A DNA stretch of 64,000 bases from Microtetraspora glauca (GTDB lineage Bacteria > Actinomycetota > Actinomycetes > Streptosporangiales > Streptosporangiaceae): assembly GCA_001570385.1 (NCBI GenBank), contig BBYL01000010.1, forward strand, positions 1 to 64,000. Direction: 5' to 3'. A program made the position numbers and the translations under genes. The notes beneath the pieces were generated by a model. The model had not been told where the DNA came from and searched no databases. It was given only the letters and a program-made list of their open reading frames with translations. Of this stretch, positions 35,303 to 44,370 are shown in pieces. Position 1 is the first letter of the stretch. Each line of letters begins with the position of its first letter.

Positions 35303-36868
35303 TCAGCCCATGTGGACCTGGCCGCCCTCGGTCTTGCGCCCCGCCTTGACGAACAGGGCGAGGATCGCGGCGAGGACGGCGACGCCCGTGCTCACGGTGA
35401 AGCCGAGGTGCAGACCGTCCATGAAGGACAGGTGCGACGCCTTGACGATCAGGCTGCCCACCGGTTCGGGAAGCCCGGTCGGGGCCATGCCGACGGCGGC
35501 GGCTCCCTTGAGCCCCTCCAACTGATCCGCCGGAAGGGCGGCCGCGGCCGGGCCAAGGTGCCCCGCGAACACGTCCGCGACCTTGCCCGACACGACGGCG
35601 CCCAGGATGGCGGTGCCCAGCGCGCCGCCGACCTGCATGGCGGACTGCTGCACGCCGCCCGCGACGCCGCTGAGATCCTCGGGTGCGTTGCCGACGATGA
35701 TCTCGGTGGCGCCGACGAAGACCGGCGAGAGGCCGAAGGCGAGCAGGACGAATGGGATCGCCGTATCGATGAACGCGGCGTCCACGCTCAGCCGGGACAT
35801 CAGGAACATGGCGACCGCGGTGACCAGCATGCCGCCCGCGATGGTGATCTTCGGCCCCAGCTTGCCGATCAGGATGCCGGCCAGCGGCGATGCGACGATC
35901 ATGCCCGCGCTCATGGGCAGCATCCGGAGCCCGGAGTCCATCGGAGACAACCCGTGCACGCCCTGGAAGAAGAACGTGAGGAAGAACATGGCGCCGAACA
36001 TCGAGAACGCGACCATGATCATCAGGCCGGTGCCGATGGAGACCGAGACGTTGCGGAACAGGCTGAGCGGCAGCAGGGGCTCACGCACCCGGGACTGCCA
36101 GAACAGGAAGATCGCGCCGATGATCACGGTGGCGGCGAGGAACAGGATCGTCCAGGGGTCGGTCCAGCCCCACTCCGGAGCCTTGATGATCGCCCAGACC
36201 AGGGAGAACATCGTGCCGGAGAGCAGCACGACGCCGAGCCAGTCGACCTTCGAGAGGGTCTGGGCCTTGCTCTCCGTGAGGACCCACAGGCCGACCGCGA
36301 GGGCGATCACACCGACGGGCACGTTGATGAAGAAGACGGACTGCCAGCTCACGTTCTCCACCAGCAGGCCGCCGATGATGGGGCCACCCGCGCTGGACAG
36401 ACCGATGATCGCACCCCACGCGCCCATCGCCATGTTCAGCTTCTCGCCGGGGAAGGCGGATCGCAGCAACGCCAGGGCCGCGGGCTGCAGCATCGCGCCG
36501 AACAATCCCTGCAGCACGCGGAACGCGATCAGCGCGCCCACCGAGTCGCTGAGGCCGATCGCGAGCGACGTCAACGCGAAGCCGGCCACGCCGATCAGGA
36601 AGATCCGCTTGTGGCCGAAGAGGTCACCGAGCTTGCCCGCGGTGATGAGGAACACCGCCAGCGCGAGCAGGTAGCCGCTGGTCACCCACTGAAGACTCTC
36701 CAGGGACGCGTTCAGCTCCGTAGCGATCACGGGGTTGGCGATCGACACCACGGTGCCGTCGAGCATCACCATGATGACGCCCAGCGAGACCGCCAGCAGC
36801 GTCATCCACGGGTGGCCTTTGCCGCGCCCCGCGGACGCGTCGGTTGGTACGGCTAACGCCTGAGCCAT
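35303..36868 (-). CDS. MFS drug exporter, DHA2 (EmrB/QacA) family
   Basis: 521-residue proton-driven exporter with 14 predicted membrane helices. The N-terminal signature LDGTVVSIANPVIATELN (motif D1), GKLGDLFGHKRIFLIGV (motif A) and GGPIIGGLLVENVSWQSVFF (motif C) place it in the DHA2 family. GVQQSAMQVGGALGTAILGA is seen in the C-terminal half. Substrates are typically antibiotics or dyes. It is divergent from a TetR gene with repeated TGACA sites in between, so it is very probably repressed by that regulator. ATG 36868. Confidence 0.93.
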   Translation of the reverse strand: MAQALAVPTDASAGRGKGHPWMTLLAVSLGVIMVMLDGTVVSIANPVIATELNASLESLQWVTSGYLLALAVFLITAGKLGDLFGHKRIFLIGVAGFALTSLAIGLSDSVGALIAFRVLQGLFGAMLQPAALALLRSAFPGEKLNMAMGAWGAIIGLSSAGGPIIGGLLVENVSWQSVFFINVPVGVIALAVGLWVLTESKAQTLSKVDWLGVVLLSGTMFSLVWAIIKAPEWGWTDPWTILFLAATVIIGAIFLFWQSRVREPLLPLSLFRNVSVSIGTGLMIMVAFSMFGAMFFLTFFFQGVHGLSPMDSGLRMLPMSAGMIVASPLAGILIGKLGPKITIAGGMLVTAVAMFLMSRLSVDAAFIDTAIPFVLLAFGLSPVFVGATEIIVGNAPEDLSGVAGGVQQSAMQVGGALGTAILGAVVSGKVADVFAGHLGPAAAALPADQLEGLKGAAAVGMAPTGLPEPVGSLIVKASHLSFMDGLHLGFTVSTGVAVLAAILALFVKAGRKTEGGQVHMG

Positions 36869-36910
36869 GATCGGGAGTCCCCCCTAGTAGAAGTCAACCG
36901 GAGTAACTTA

Positions 36911-36966
36911 TGTCACCCCATGACAGATGACAAACACTTTTTTCCGGCATAGCGTGACAAATGACA
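36911..36966. promoter_or_regulatory. Operator region with TGACA repeats
   Basis: TGACAGATGACA (36921-36932) and TGACAAATGACA (36955-36966) are near-identical direct repeats. TGTCA-CCCCA-TGACA (36911-36925) forms an inverted repeat with the first. They lie between the divergent exporter and TetR genes. Confidence 0.6.
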
Positions 36967-36986
36967 GCTTATGAAGCGAGGGTTTC

Positions 36987-37601
36987 GTGAAGATGACAAC
37001 CATGGGTCTACGAGAGCGCAAGAAGCAGAAGACCCGGATCGCGCTGATCGACGCGGCCCTCGACCTGTTCCTAACACAGGGGTACGACATAACGACGATC
37101 GACCAGGTCGCCGCCGTGGTGGACGTCTCGCCGCGGACCTTCTTCCGGTACTTCTCCTCCAAGGAAGAGGTCGCACTCTCCCTCCCCCAGGATGGGCAGG
37201 AGATTTTACTGGCCGAACTCGCCGCCCGGCCCGCCGACGAGTCGCCCCACCAGGCGCTCTCCAACGCCATGCGTGTGATGTTGGACACCCTGCGCGAGGG
37301 CGACGCCGCGGAGGCGAGGCGCTTCCTCCAGGCCAGACAGCTCATCGGGAGCACTCCCACACTGCTGGCCGGACAGATGTGCCTCATGGCGACGAGCGAA
37401 CGACGACTGGCCGAGGAGGTCGCCCGCCGTCGCGGCACCGATCCGGACGACCTGCACACCCAGTTCGTGGTCTCGGTCTTCACCGCCCTCGGCCGGATCT
37501 GCTTCGAACACGGCCCGGACGATCTCTCACTCCTGGCCGAGCGCCTGGAGCAGACTCTCGCGATCGCAGAACGGTGCCTGCGTCCCGGATGGGACCGCTG
37601 A
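36987..37601 (+). CDS. TetR family regulator of the MFS exporter
   Basis: 204-residue regulator. The helix-turn-helix reads YDITTIDQVAAVVDVSPRTFFRYFSSKEEV, with FFRYF typical of the AcrR-like group. GTG 36987 is used; ATG 36993 and ATG 37002 are close in-frame alternatives, with GAGGG upstream. Divergent from the DHA2 exporter and separated by TGACA repeats, it most likely represses the exporter and itself until a toxic compound binds. Confidence 0.88.
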   Translation: MKMTTMGLRERKKQKTRIALIDAALDLFLTQGYDITTIDQVAAVVDVSPRTFFRYFSSKEEVALSLPQDGQEILLAELAARPADESPHQALSNAMRVMLDTLREGDAAEARRFLQARQLIGSTPTLLAGQMCLMATSERRLAEEVARRRGTDPDDLHTQFVVSVFTALGRICFEHGPDDLSLLAERLEQTLAIAERCLRPGWDR

Positions 37602-37745
37602 GACTTCCCCCCGAGGCGGGCCGGCCGGAATTCGATCAATGTACCGTTCATCCTCCGGCCGCCCCGATCTCCCTGGTCAGCCGCCCCGACCGGCTCTCGC
37701 CCCCACGGTCTCCTGTACGGCGTGAGGAGCCCCGCCTATCGTCCC

Positions 37746-37759
37746 TGGGAGCGCTCCCA
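37746..37759. promoter_or_regulatory. CebR box
   Basis: TGGGAGCGCTCCCA is the exact 14-bp palindrome known as the binding site of the cellulose/cellobiose-utilisation repressor CebR in streptomycetes and related actinobacteria. It lies 24 bases before the beta-mannanase start. Confidence 0.9.
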
Positions 37760-37782
37760 TAGGACACGACCGAAGGTGGGTC

Positions 37783-39159
37783 ATGAGGAAACGATTCGCC
37801 GTCGCGGCCACCGCGCTGGCCGCCCTGCTGATCTCGCTGCTCTCCTTCACCGCGCCCGCGCAGGCCGCGGTGGGCCTCCGGGTGAGCGGCGGCAAGATCT
37901 ACGAGGCCAACGGCAGCCAGTTCATCATGCGCGGGACCAGCCACGCCCATACGTGGTATTCCAGCCAGACGAGTTCCTTCGCCAACATCAAGTCGCTCGG
38001 CGCGAACACCGTCCGGGTGGTGCTGAGCGGCGGCCGGTGGACCGCCAACACCGCGAGCGACGTGGCCAACGTCATCGCCCTCTGTAAGCAGAACCGCCTG
38101 ATCTGCGTGCTGGAGAACCACGACACCACCGGGTACGGCGAGCAGGGCGGCGCCTCCACCCTGGACCAGGCCGTCGACTACTGGATCGGTCTCAAGAGCG
38201 TCCTGACCGGCCAGGAGAACCACATCGTCATCAACATCGGCAACGAGCCGTACGGCAACAACAACACCTCCGGCTGGACCAGCGCCACGTCCAACGCGAT
38301 CAGCAGGATGCGGGCCGCGGGCTTCCAGCACATGCTCATGGTCGACGCGCCGAACTGGGGCCAGGACTGGGGCTTCGTCATGCGCGACACCGCGGCGACC
38401 GTGTTCAGCGGCGACCCGCAGAAGAACACGGTCTTCTCGATCCACATGTACGGCGTCTTCGACACGGCGGCGGAGATCACCGCCTACCTCCAGGCGTTCC
38501 AGACGGCCGGGCTGCCTCTGGTGATCGGCGAGTTCGGCAACATGCACTCCGACGGCGACCCCGACGAGGACACGATCATGTCGCAGGCGCAGTCCCGCGG
38601 CATCGGCTACCTCGGCTGGTCGTGGAGCGGCAACGGCGGCGGCGTCGAGTACCTCGACCAGGTGACGAACTTCAACGTCGGACAGCTCACCACCTGGGGC
38701 CAGCGGCTGTTCAACGGCGCCAACGGCATCGCGTCGACGTCGAAGGAGGCCACCGTCTACAGCGGCGCCTCGCCCAGCCCCTCGCCTTCGTCCAGCCCGT
38801 CGAGCTCGCCCAGCCCGTCGTCCTCCCCGAGCCCGTCGACCTCGCCGACCGGAGGCACCAAGACGTGCTCCGCGACGTACTCCGTCATCGGGCAGTGGCA
38901 GGGAGGCTTCCAGGCCGAGGTCAAGGTGACCGCGGGCGGCGCCGCGATCAGCGGATGGACCGTGAAGTGGACATACGCGGACGGCCAGACCGTGACGCAG
39001 TCCTGGAACACCACGATCACGTCGAGCGGGTCGGCCGTCACCGCGAATAACGTGAGCTACAACGGCGGCCTCGGCGCCGGAGCCGCCACGTCGTTCGGGT
39101 TCCTCGGATCCTGGAACGGCACGAACGGCGTGCCGTCCCTCACCTGCACGGCCGCCTGA
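37783..39159 (+). CDS. Secreted GH5 beta-mannanase with CBM2
   Basis: 458-residue secreted glycoside hydrolase. A signal peptide (to about APAQA, residue 28) precedes a GH5 catalytic domain: FIMRGTSHAHTWYSSQT, ENHDTTGYGEQGGASTLDQA, acid/base E155 in NIGNEPYGN and nucleophile E250 in VIGEFGN. The pattern resembles subfamily 8 mannanases of streptomycetes, so the likely substrate is beta-1,4-mannan rather than cellulose. A Ser/Pro linker (about residues 327-352) leads to a family 2 carbohydrate-binding module (CSATYSVIGQWQGGFQAEV). A CebR box directly upstream suggests induction by cello-oligosaccharides. A strong hairpin follows the stop. Confidence 0.92.
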   Translation: MRKRFAVAATALAALLISLLSFTAPAQAAVGLRVSGGKIYEANGSQFIMRGTSHAHTWYSSQTSSFANIKSLGANTVRVVLSGGRWTANTASDVANVIALCKQNRLICVLENHDTTGYGEQGGASTLDQAVDYWIGLKSVLTGQENHIVINIGNEPYGNNNTSGWTSATSNAISRMRAAGFQHMLMVDAPNWGQDWGFVMRDTAATVFSGDPQKNTVFSIHMYGVFDTAAEITAYLQAFQTAGLPLVIGEFGNMHSDGDPDEDTIMSQAQSRGIGYLGWSWSGNGGGVEYLDQVTNFNVGQLTTWGQRLFNGANGIASTSKEATVYSGASPSPSPSSSPSSSPSPSSSPSPSTSPTGGTKTCSATYSVIGQWQGGFQAEVKVTAGGAAISGWTVKWTYADGQTVTQSWNTTITSSGSAVTANNVSYNGGLGAGAATSFGFLGSWNGTNGVPSLTCTAA

Positions 39160-39178
39160 CCGGGCCGGCCTGACAAGC

Positions 39179-39228
39179 GGCGACGCGACGGCCGGGCGCG
39201 CTCTCGCGCTCCCCGCCGTCGCGTCGCC
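39179..39228. terminator. Bidirectional terminator hairpin
   Basis: A 14-bp perfect stem, GGCGACGCGACGGC (39179-39192) with GCCGTCGCGTCGCC (39215-39228), lies between the convergent mannanase and AlgH-family genes and can serve both. Confidence 0.85.
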
Positions 39229-39233
39229 CGCCG

Positions 39234-39812
39234 TCAGTTGAGCTCGGGATCGTCGGGATAGGTCGCCACGAAGGACAGCTCGCCCTGCTGACGGCGCAGC
39301 ACCGATCGCCAGAGCGTCGTCGGGTCGGAGTGGAAGGTGTCCTCCGGCTCGGAGTCCACGACGTACCAGGCGCCTTCCTCGACCTCGCCCCGGAGCTGGC
39401 CGGCGGTCCATCCGGCGTAGCCCGCGAAGATGCGCATCTGCGAGATCTCCCCCGCGAGGATCTCGGGCGGCGCGTCGAGGTCGACCGTGCCCAGGCGGTA
39501 CGCGGCGGACCGACCCGACTGCAGCCGCCGCCAGCCCAGGGGCTCGCCGCCGCTCTGCACGGCGGCCAGCGCCAGCGCGCTGTCGGTCTGCACCGGACCG
39601 CCCTCGAAGAGCACGGAGGGACCGGTCACCAGCGCGTCCCACGAGGGCAGCACCTGCGTCACCGAGATCTCGCTGGGACGGTTGAGCACGACGCCGAGCG
39701 AGCCGCCGCCCTCGTCGTGCTCGAGAACGAGGACGACGCTGCGCCGGAAGTTGGGGTCCTCCAGCAGTGGCGTCGCGACGAGCAGCCGACCGACGTAGAT
39801 CCCTTCCGCCAT
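39234..39812 (-). CDS. YqgE/AlgH family protein
   Basis: 192-residue UPF0301 protein. ATG 39812 gives MAEGIYVGRLLVATPLLEDP; FRRSVVLVLEHDEGGGSLGV, LNRPSEISV, FEGGPVQTDSALAL and FAGYAGWTAGQL are the family blocks. The family is broadly conserved with no settled biochemical function (AlgH was first linked to alginate regulation in Pseudomonas). It sits about 85 bases beyond the end of the malic enzyme gene, same strand. An in-frame ATG at 39824 is also possible. Confidence 0.93.
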   Translation of the reverse strand: MAEGIYVGRLLVATPLLEDPNFRRSVVLVLEHDEGGGSLGVVLNRPSEISVTQVLPSWDALVTGPSVLFEGGPVQTDSALALAAVQSGGEPLGWRRLQSGRSAAYRLGTVDLDAPPEILAGEISQMRIFAGYAGWTAGQLRGEVEEGAWYVVDSEPEDTFHSDPTTLWRSVLRRQQGELSFVATYPDDPELN

Positions 39813-39898
39813 ACCCTCCATCATGAGGGAGAAGGCGTGAATCTCGCACGCCGCCCCGACATCGACTTCGCGCCCCGGTCACCCGGCGCGCGACGTGA

Positions 39899-41308
39899 TC
39901 AGGCCTCGGTGAATCCGCGGGCCCGCCCGCCGGCCGATTCCCGTACGGCGGCCGCGACCGCGCCCGCGACGTCGGGGTGGAAGACGCTGGGGATGATGTA
40001 GTTGGGGCCGAGCTCCTCGTCGGTCACGACCGCGGCGAGCGCCCTGGCCGCGGCCAGCAGCATCTCCGGGGTGACCACGTTGGCCTGGGCGTCGAGCAGA
40101 CCGCGGAACACGCCGGGGAAGGCCAGCACGTTGTTGATCTGGTTCGGATAGTCGGAGCGGCCGGTCGCCACGACCGCCGCGTGCTCCCTGGCGTCGTCGG
40201 GCGAGACCTCGGGCTCGGGGTTGGCCAGCGCGAACACGACGGCGTTCTCCGCCATCGCGGCGATGTCGTCGCCGTCGAGGATGCCGGGGGCGGACACGCC
40301 GATGAAGACGTCCGCGCCCTTGACGGCGCCGCGCAGGTCGCCGCTGTATCCCTCGGCGTTGGTGTGCTCGGCGATCCAGCGCAGCGAGTCGTCGAGGTCG
40401 TCCCGGCCCAGGTGGACGGCGCCGAGGTAGTCGCAGACCACCACGTGCCGCGCACCACCGGCGAGCAGCAGGCGCAGGACCGCCGTTCCGGCCGCACCCG
40501 CTCCGGCGAGCGTGATGCGGACGTCGGAGATGTCCTTGCCGACCACCTTGAGCGCGTTCGTCAGCGCGGCGAGCACGCAGATCGCGGTGCCGTGCTGATC
40601 GTCGTGGAAGACCGGGATGTCCAGGAGCTCGCGCAGCCGCCGCTCGACCTCGAAGCAGCGCGGCGCGGAGATGTCCTCCAGGTTGATGCCACCGAAGCCT
40701 GGCGCGATCACCTGGACGGTGCGCACGATCTCGTCGACGTCCTGGGTGTCGAGGCAGATCGGCCAGGCGTCGATGCCCGCGAACCGTTTGAACAGCGCCG
40801 CCTTGCCCTCCATCACCGGGAGCGCGGCGGCCGGGCCGATGTTGCCGAGGCCGAGGACGGCCGACCCATCGGTGACCACGGCCACCGAGTTGCGCTTGAT
40901 GGTGAGGCGGCGCGCGTCCTCGGGGTTGCGCGCGATGGCCATGCTGACCCGCGCCACACCCGGCGTGTACGCCATGGAGAGCTCGTCACGGTTGCGCAGC
41001 GGGACCTTCGACTGCATCTCGATCTTGCCGCCGAGGTGCATGAGGAAGGTCCGGTCGGACACCTTGTGGATGGCGACGTCCTCGACGGAACCGAGCGCGT
41101 CGACGAGCGCCTGCGCGTGGTCGGTGTCCCTGGCGGCGCAGGTGACGTCGATGCGGAGCTTCTCGTGACCCGCCGTGCTCACGTCGAGAGCGGTGATCAC
41201 ACCACCGGCGCTCTCCACCGCGTGGGTGAGGAGGCTGACGGCCTTGCCGCCCGCGGGCACCTCGAGACGAACGGTGATCGAGTACGAAACGCTCGGCACG
41301 GTGGCCAC
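39899..41308 (-). CDS. NAD(P)-dependent malic enzyme with N-terminal ACT domain
   Basis: Converts malate to pyruvate and CO2; cytoplasmic, 469 residues. The first 85 residues form an ACT domain ([20 protein letters not shown]), implying allosteric control by a small metabolite. The catalytic part follows: [33 protein letters not shown], the metal-binding [10 protein letters not shown] and the dinucleotide-binding [18 protein letters not shown] versus NADP preference is not readable with confidence. GTG 41308 starts the gene. It may cooperate with acyl-CoA breakdown genes nearby by draining C4 acids to pyruvate. Confidence 0.94.
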   Translation of the reverse strand: MATVPSVSYSITVRLEVPAGGKAVSLLTHAVESAGGVITALDVSTAGHEKLRIDVTCAARDTDHAQALVDALGSVEDVAIHKVSDRTFLMHLGGKIEMQSKVPLRNRDELSMAYTPGVARVSMAIARNPEDARRLTIKRNSVAVVTDGSAVLGLGNIGPAAALPVMEGKAALFKRFAGIDAWPICLDTQDVDEIVRTVQVIAPGFGGINLEDISAPRCFEVERRLRELLDIPVFHDDQHGTAICVLAALTNALKVVGKDISDVRITLAGAGAAGTAVLRLLLAGGARHVVVCDYLGAVHLGRDDLDDSLRWIAEHTNAEGYSGDLRGAVKGADVFIGVSAPGILDGDDIAAMAENAVVFALANPEPEVSPDDAREHAAVVATGRSDYPNQINNVLAFPGVFRGLLDAQANVVTPEMLLAAARALAAVVTDEELGPNYIIPSVFHPDVAGAVAAAVRESAGGRARGFTEA

Positions 41309-41457
41309 GTCAATTCGCTCCTGTTGTCATGGCTGTCTGCGCGTGCACGCCTCCGGAGGCCGTGCCGTTCTGATCTGTGACGGCGCCGGGGACGCACCAG
41401 TGTCCACACACTACAGCGCTCGCCGCAATGGGTCTGCTCCTCCGGAGCGACCCGGGA

Positions 41458-42381
41458 TCAGAACAGCGCGCTCGCCAGGCCGCGGCGGCCCTTCGACACG
41501 GCGGGGTCGTCGGAGGGCAGCGCCTCGAACAGGCCGAGCAGGTGGACCCTGGCCCGGTCGCGGTCGTCCCCGGCGGAGCGCCGTACAACGCCGACGAGCC
41601 GGTCGAAGGCGGCGTCCACATCGCCCGCCAGCATCTCCAGGTCGGCCGCCTGGGTCTGGAGGCCGACGTCGCCGGACTGCTCGGCCGCGCGGGCCAGCAC
41701 GTCGGCCGGGTCCAGGCCCTGGGTGCGCCGGACCAGCCCGACTCCGGCGAGGCCGATCCTGGCCTCCTCGTTCCCGGGCTGCCGGGCGAGGAGCCGCTCG
41801 AACGCGGCCGCCGCCGCGTCCAGGTCGCCCTTCTCGACGGCCTCGTCCGCGGCGGCCAGGTCGGGGTCGATCGGCGGCTCCGCCGGCTCCTCCGCGCCCG
41901 GCGCGGGGGCGGCCAGCTCGACGCCGAGCTGCTCGAACACCTGGGTGAGCGCCTGGCGCAGCTGCGACTCGGGCAGCGGCCCCTCGAACAGGGGCATGAG
42001 CTGCCCCTGGACGGCCAGGTAGACCGTCGGCACGGCCCGCATGCGCAGGGCCTGGGCGAGCTCGGGGTTGGCCTCGACGTCCGCCCGGGCCAGGATCCAC
42101 GCGCCGCCCGCCTCGGCGGCGAGTTTCTCCATGGCCTGGCTGAACTGCTGGACCTGCTCGGCCCGCGGCACGGTGGCCTCGACGATCACGGGAACGCTCA
42201 TCGAGCGCTCGACGACGTCGGCGGTGAAGGTCGCCGCGCTGACCTCGATGACGTTCGCGGCCGCCGCGTCCGGGTTCTGCGCGGCGGCCTCACGCCGCGC
42301 CTGCGCTTCCAGAGCCTGCTTGCGCGCGCCGAGGTCCACGGCGCCGTAGAGCGATCCAGGTCGAGTGAAGTCCGCTGCCAT
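41458..42381 (-). CDS. YbbN/CnoX-type thioredoxin-like TPR protein
   Basis: 307 residues: N-terminal thioredoxin fold (VPVIVEATVPRAEQVQQFSQ, ALRMRAVPTVYLAVQGQLMP) followed by a TPR region (DEAVEKGDLDAAAAAFERLL, ARQPGNEEARIGLAGVGLV). The position of the thioredoxin CxxC reads TVPRAEQ and has no cysteine, so it cannot act as a disulfide reductase. Relatives act as holdase-type co-chaperones that deliver clients to GroEL/DnaK. ATG 42381 follows from the conserved MAADFTRPGSLYGAVDLG start. It lies between malic enzyme and icmA, all on the minus strand. Confidence 0.9.
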   Translation of the reverse strand: MAADFTRPGSLYGAVDLGARKQALEAQARREAAAQNPDAAAANVIEVSAATFTADVVERSMSVPVIVEATVPRAEQVQQFSQAMEKLAAEAGGAWILARADVEANPELAQALRMRAVPTVYLAVQGQLMPLFEGPLPESQLRQALTQVFEQLGVELAAPAPGAEEPAEPPIDPDLAAADEAVEKGDLDAAAAAFERLLARQPGNEEARIGLAGVGLVRRTQGLDPADVLARAAEQSGDVGLQTQAADLEMLAGDVDAAFDRLVGVVRRSAGDDRDRARVHLLGLFEALPSDDPAVSKGRRGLASALF

Positions 42382-42471
42382 ACTCCAATCCTGCCGTACG
42401 CGCGCGGCTGTTCCGTGCCAACCGCGCCTCCTCGTCACGTCCGGCGGCCCGCCCGCGTGCCGAACATCTGA

Positions 42472-42530
42472 GGAACGCGGGCGGAACGCGGGCAGAACGG
42501 GCGCGGAACGCGGGCGGGTCAGAAGCGCGC
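42472..42530. repeat. Degenerate tandem repeat at the icmA stop codon
   Basis: GGAACGCGGGC recurs three times (from 42472) with AGAACGGGC between. The unit runs into the icmA 3' end, where AGAAGCGCGC contains the stop codon complement (42519-42521). Confidence 0.7.
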
Positions 42531-44192
42531 GGGCTCGGAGTAGGTCCCCCACTCCGCCCGGAGCGCGTCGCAGATCTCGCCCAGTGTGGCCTCGGCCCGT
42601 ACGGCGTCCAGCATGGGCGGGATCATGTTGCGGTCCGACCTGGCGGCGGCGACGAGACCGGCGATCGCGTCGTCCACGGCCTTCTGGTCGCGTACGGCAC
42701 GGCGGTCGGCGAGGACGCGGCGCTGCTCCAGCTCGACCTCGTGACTGATCCGGAGGATCTCCAGCGGCTGTTCGACGGTCGAGGTGTGACAGTTGACGCC
42801 GACGATCTTCTTGTCGCCCTTCTCCAGCTTGCGCTGGTAGTCGAAGGCGGCCTCGGCGATCTCCGACATGAACCAGCCGTCCTCGATGCCGCGGAGGATG
42901 CCGGAGGTCATCGTGCCGTCGGTACCCATGTTGCGAATTTTCGTGAATGTCGCCTCGGCCTCGGCCTCCAGCCGGTCGGTGAGCGCCTCCACGTACCAGG
43001 AGCCGCCCAGCGGATCGACGACGTTGACGACCTCGGTCTCCTCCATGATCACCTGCTGGGTGCGCAGCGCGATCTCGGCGGCCTTCTCCGAGGGCAGCGC
43101 GAGCACCTCGTCGAGCGCGTTGGTGTGCAGCGAGTTGGTGCCGCCCAGGACCGCGGCGAGCGCCTCGACCGCGGTGCGGACGATGTTGTTGTCCGGCTGC
43201 TGCGCGGTCAGCGAGACCCCTGCCGTCTGGGTGTGGAACCGCAGCCACTGGGCCTTCTCCGTGCGGGCGCCGTACACGTCGCGCATCCAGCGGGCCCAGA
43301 TGCGGCGCGCGGCCCGGAACTTCGCGATCTCCTCGAAGAAGTCGATGTGCGCGTCGAAGAAGAAGGACAGGCCCGGAGCGAACACGTCCACGTCGAGGCC
43401 GCGCGAGAGGCCGAGCTCGACGTAGCCGAAGCCGTCGGCGAGCGTGAAGGCCAGCTCCTGCGCGGCCGTGGATCCAGCCTCCCTGATGTGGTAGCCGGAC
43501 ACCGACAGCGGCTTGTACGCGGGGATCTCGGCGGCGCAGTACTCCATCAGGTCGCCGATCAGGCGCAGGTGCGGCTCCGGGGCGAACAGCCACTCCTTCT
43601 GGGCGATGTACTCCTTGAAGATGTCGGTCTGCAGCGTCCCGTTGAGCCGACCGGCCGGCACGCCCTGGCGCTCGGCCGCGACGACGTACATGCAGAAGAT
43701 CGGGACGGCGGGGCCGCTGATCGTCATCGAGGTGGTCACGTCGCCCAGCGGGATGCCCTCGAAGAGCACGTCCATGTCGAGGGCGGAGTCGACGGCCACG
43801 CCGCAGTGGCCGACCTCGCCGAGGGCGCGGGGGTCGTCGGAGTCGCGGCCCATGAGCGTCGGCATGTCGAAGGCCACCGAGAGGCCGCCGCCGCCCGCGC
43901 CGAGGATCATCTTGTAGCGCTCGTTGGTCTGTCGCGCGTTGCCGAATCCGGCAAACTGCCGGATCGTCCAGGGCCGCCCGCGATATCCGGTCGGGTGCAG
44001 GCCCCGCGTGAAGGGATACTCCCCCGGCCAGCCGATGCGCTCGAACCTCGGGTCATCGCCGTCCGGCCCGTAGACCGGCGCCACTTCCACCCCGGACAGC
44101 GTCCGGTGCTCCCGCCACGGGGCGCGTGTCACCGCCGCGTCGTACCGCGCCTGCCAGCGGGCCCGTCCGGCCTCGATCTCGTCCGCGTTCAT
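42519..44192 (-). CDS. icmA: Isobutyryl-CoA mutase large subunit
   Basis: 557-residue B12-dependent acyl-CoA mutase large subunit with the (beta/alpha)8 barrel (PWTIRQFAGFGNARQTNERY, DMPTLMGRDSD, SGYHIREAGSTAAQELAFTL, GGTNSLHTNALDE). It lacks the C-terminal B12-binding domain, which must come from a separate small subunit not seen in this window. At the two positions that set substrate choice it has F80 and Q198, the pair reported for IcmA of streptomycetes; methylmalonyl-CoA mutase has Tyr and Arg there. It should interconvert isobutyryl- and n-butyryl-CoA. ATG 44192; a palindrome lies 20 bases upstream. MeaB encoded at 49141 may be its GTPase chaperone. Confidence 0.9.
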   Translation of the reverse strand: MNADEIEAGRARWQARYDAAVTRAPWREHRTLSGVEVAPVYGPDGDDPRFERIGWPGEYPFTRGLHPTGYRGRPWTIRQFAGFGNARQTNERYKMILGAGGGGLSVAFDMPTLMGRDSDDPRALGEVGHCGVAVDSALDMDVLFEGIPLGDVTTSMTISGPAVPIFCMYVVAAERQGVPAGRLNGTLQTDIFKEYIAQKEWLFAPEPHLRLIGDLMEYCAAEIPAYKPLSVSGYHIREAGSTAAQELAFTLADGFGYVELGLSRGLDVDVFAPGLSFFFDAHIDFFEEIAKFRAARRIWARWMRDVYGARTEKAQWLRFHTQTAGVSLTAQQPDNNIVRTAVEALAAVLGGTNSLHTNALDEVLALPSEKAAEIALRTQQVIMEETEVVNVVDPLGGSWYVEALTDRLEAEAEATFTKIRNMGTDGTMTSGILRGIEDGWFMSEIAEAAFDYQRKLEKGDKKIVGVNCHTSTVEQPLEILRISHEVELEQRRVLADRRAVRDQKAVDDAIAGLVAAARSDRNMIPPMLDAVRAEATLGEICDALRAEWGTYSEPARF

Positions 44193-44211
44193 GGTCCCCT
44201 CCTCGCGAAAA

Positions 44212-44229
44212 TACTAGGACGTCCTAGTA
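44212..44229. promoter_or_regulatory. 18-bp palindrome upstream of icmA
   Basis: TACTAGGACGTCCTAGTA is a perfect palindrome centred about 28 bases before the icmA start, where it would overlap the promoter. It looks like the site of a dimeric repressor, perhaps TetR-type; the regulator is not identifiable from this window. Confidence 0.7.
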
Positions 44230-44370
44230 AATCGCGCCAGGGGATCGCCTCTGCGGTCACTCGCGCCAGCGAATGTCACACCTTGGTCGCAATACTCCAC
44301 GGATCTATGACAGAGGTCGTCAATACCGAAATATGAGACGCGCATGGTTGATGTCCACAGGGAGGTGGAT

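Noticed and set aside
37648..39882. Open minus-strand frame of over 700 codons
   Set aside because: Antisense to the mannanase gene and out of frame with the AlgH gene; no homology, an effect of high GC.
42519..44192. Methylmalonyl-CoA mutase
   Set aside because: The residues equivalent to the Tyr/Arg pair of methylmalonyl-CoA mutase are Phe80 and Gln198, and the B12-binding domain is absent.
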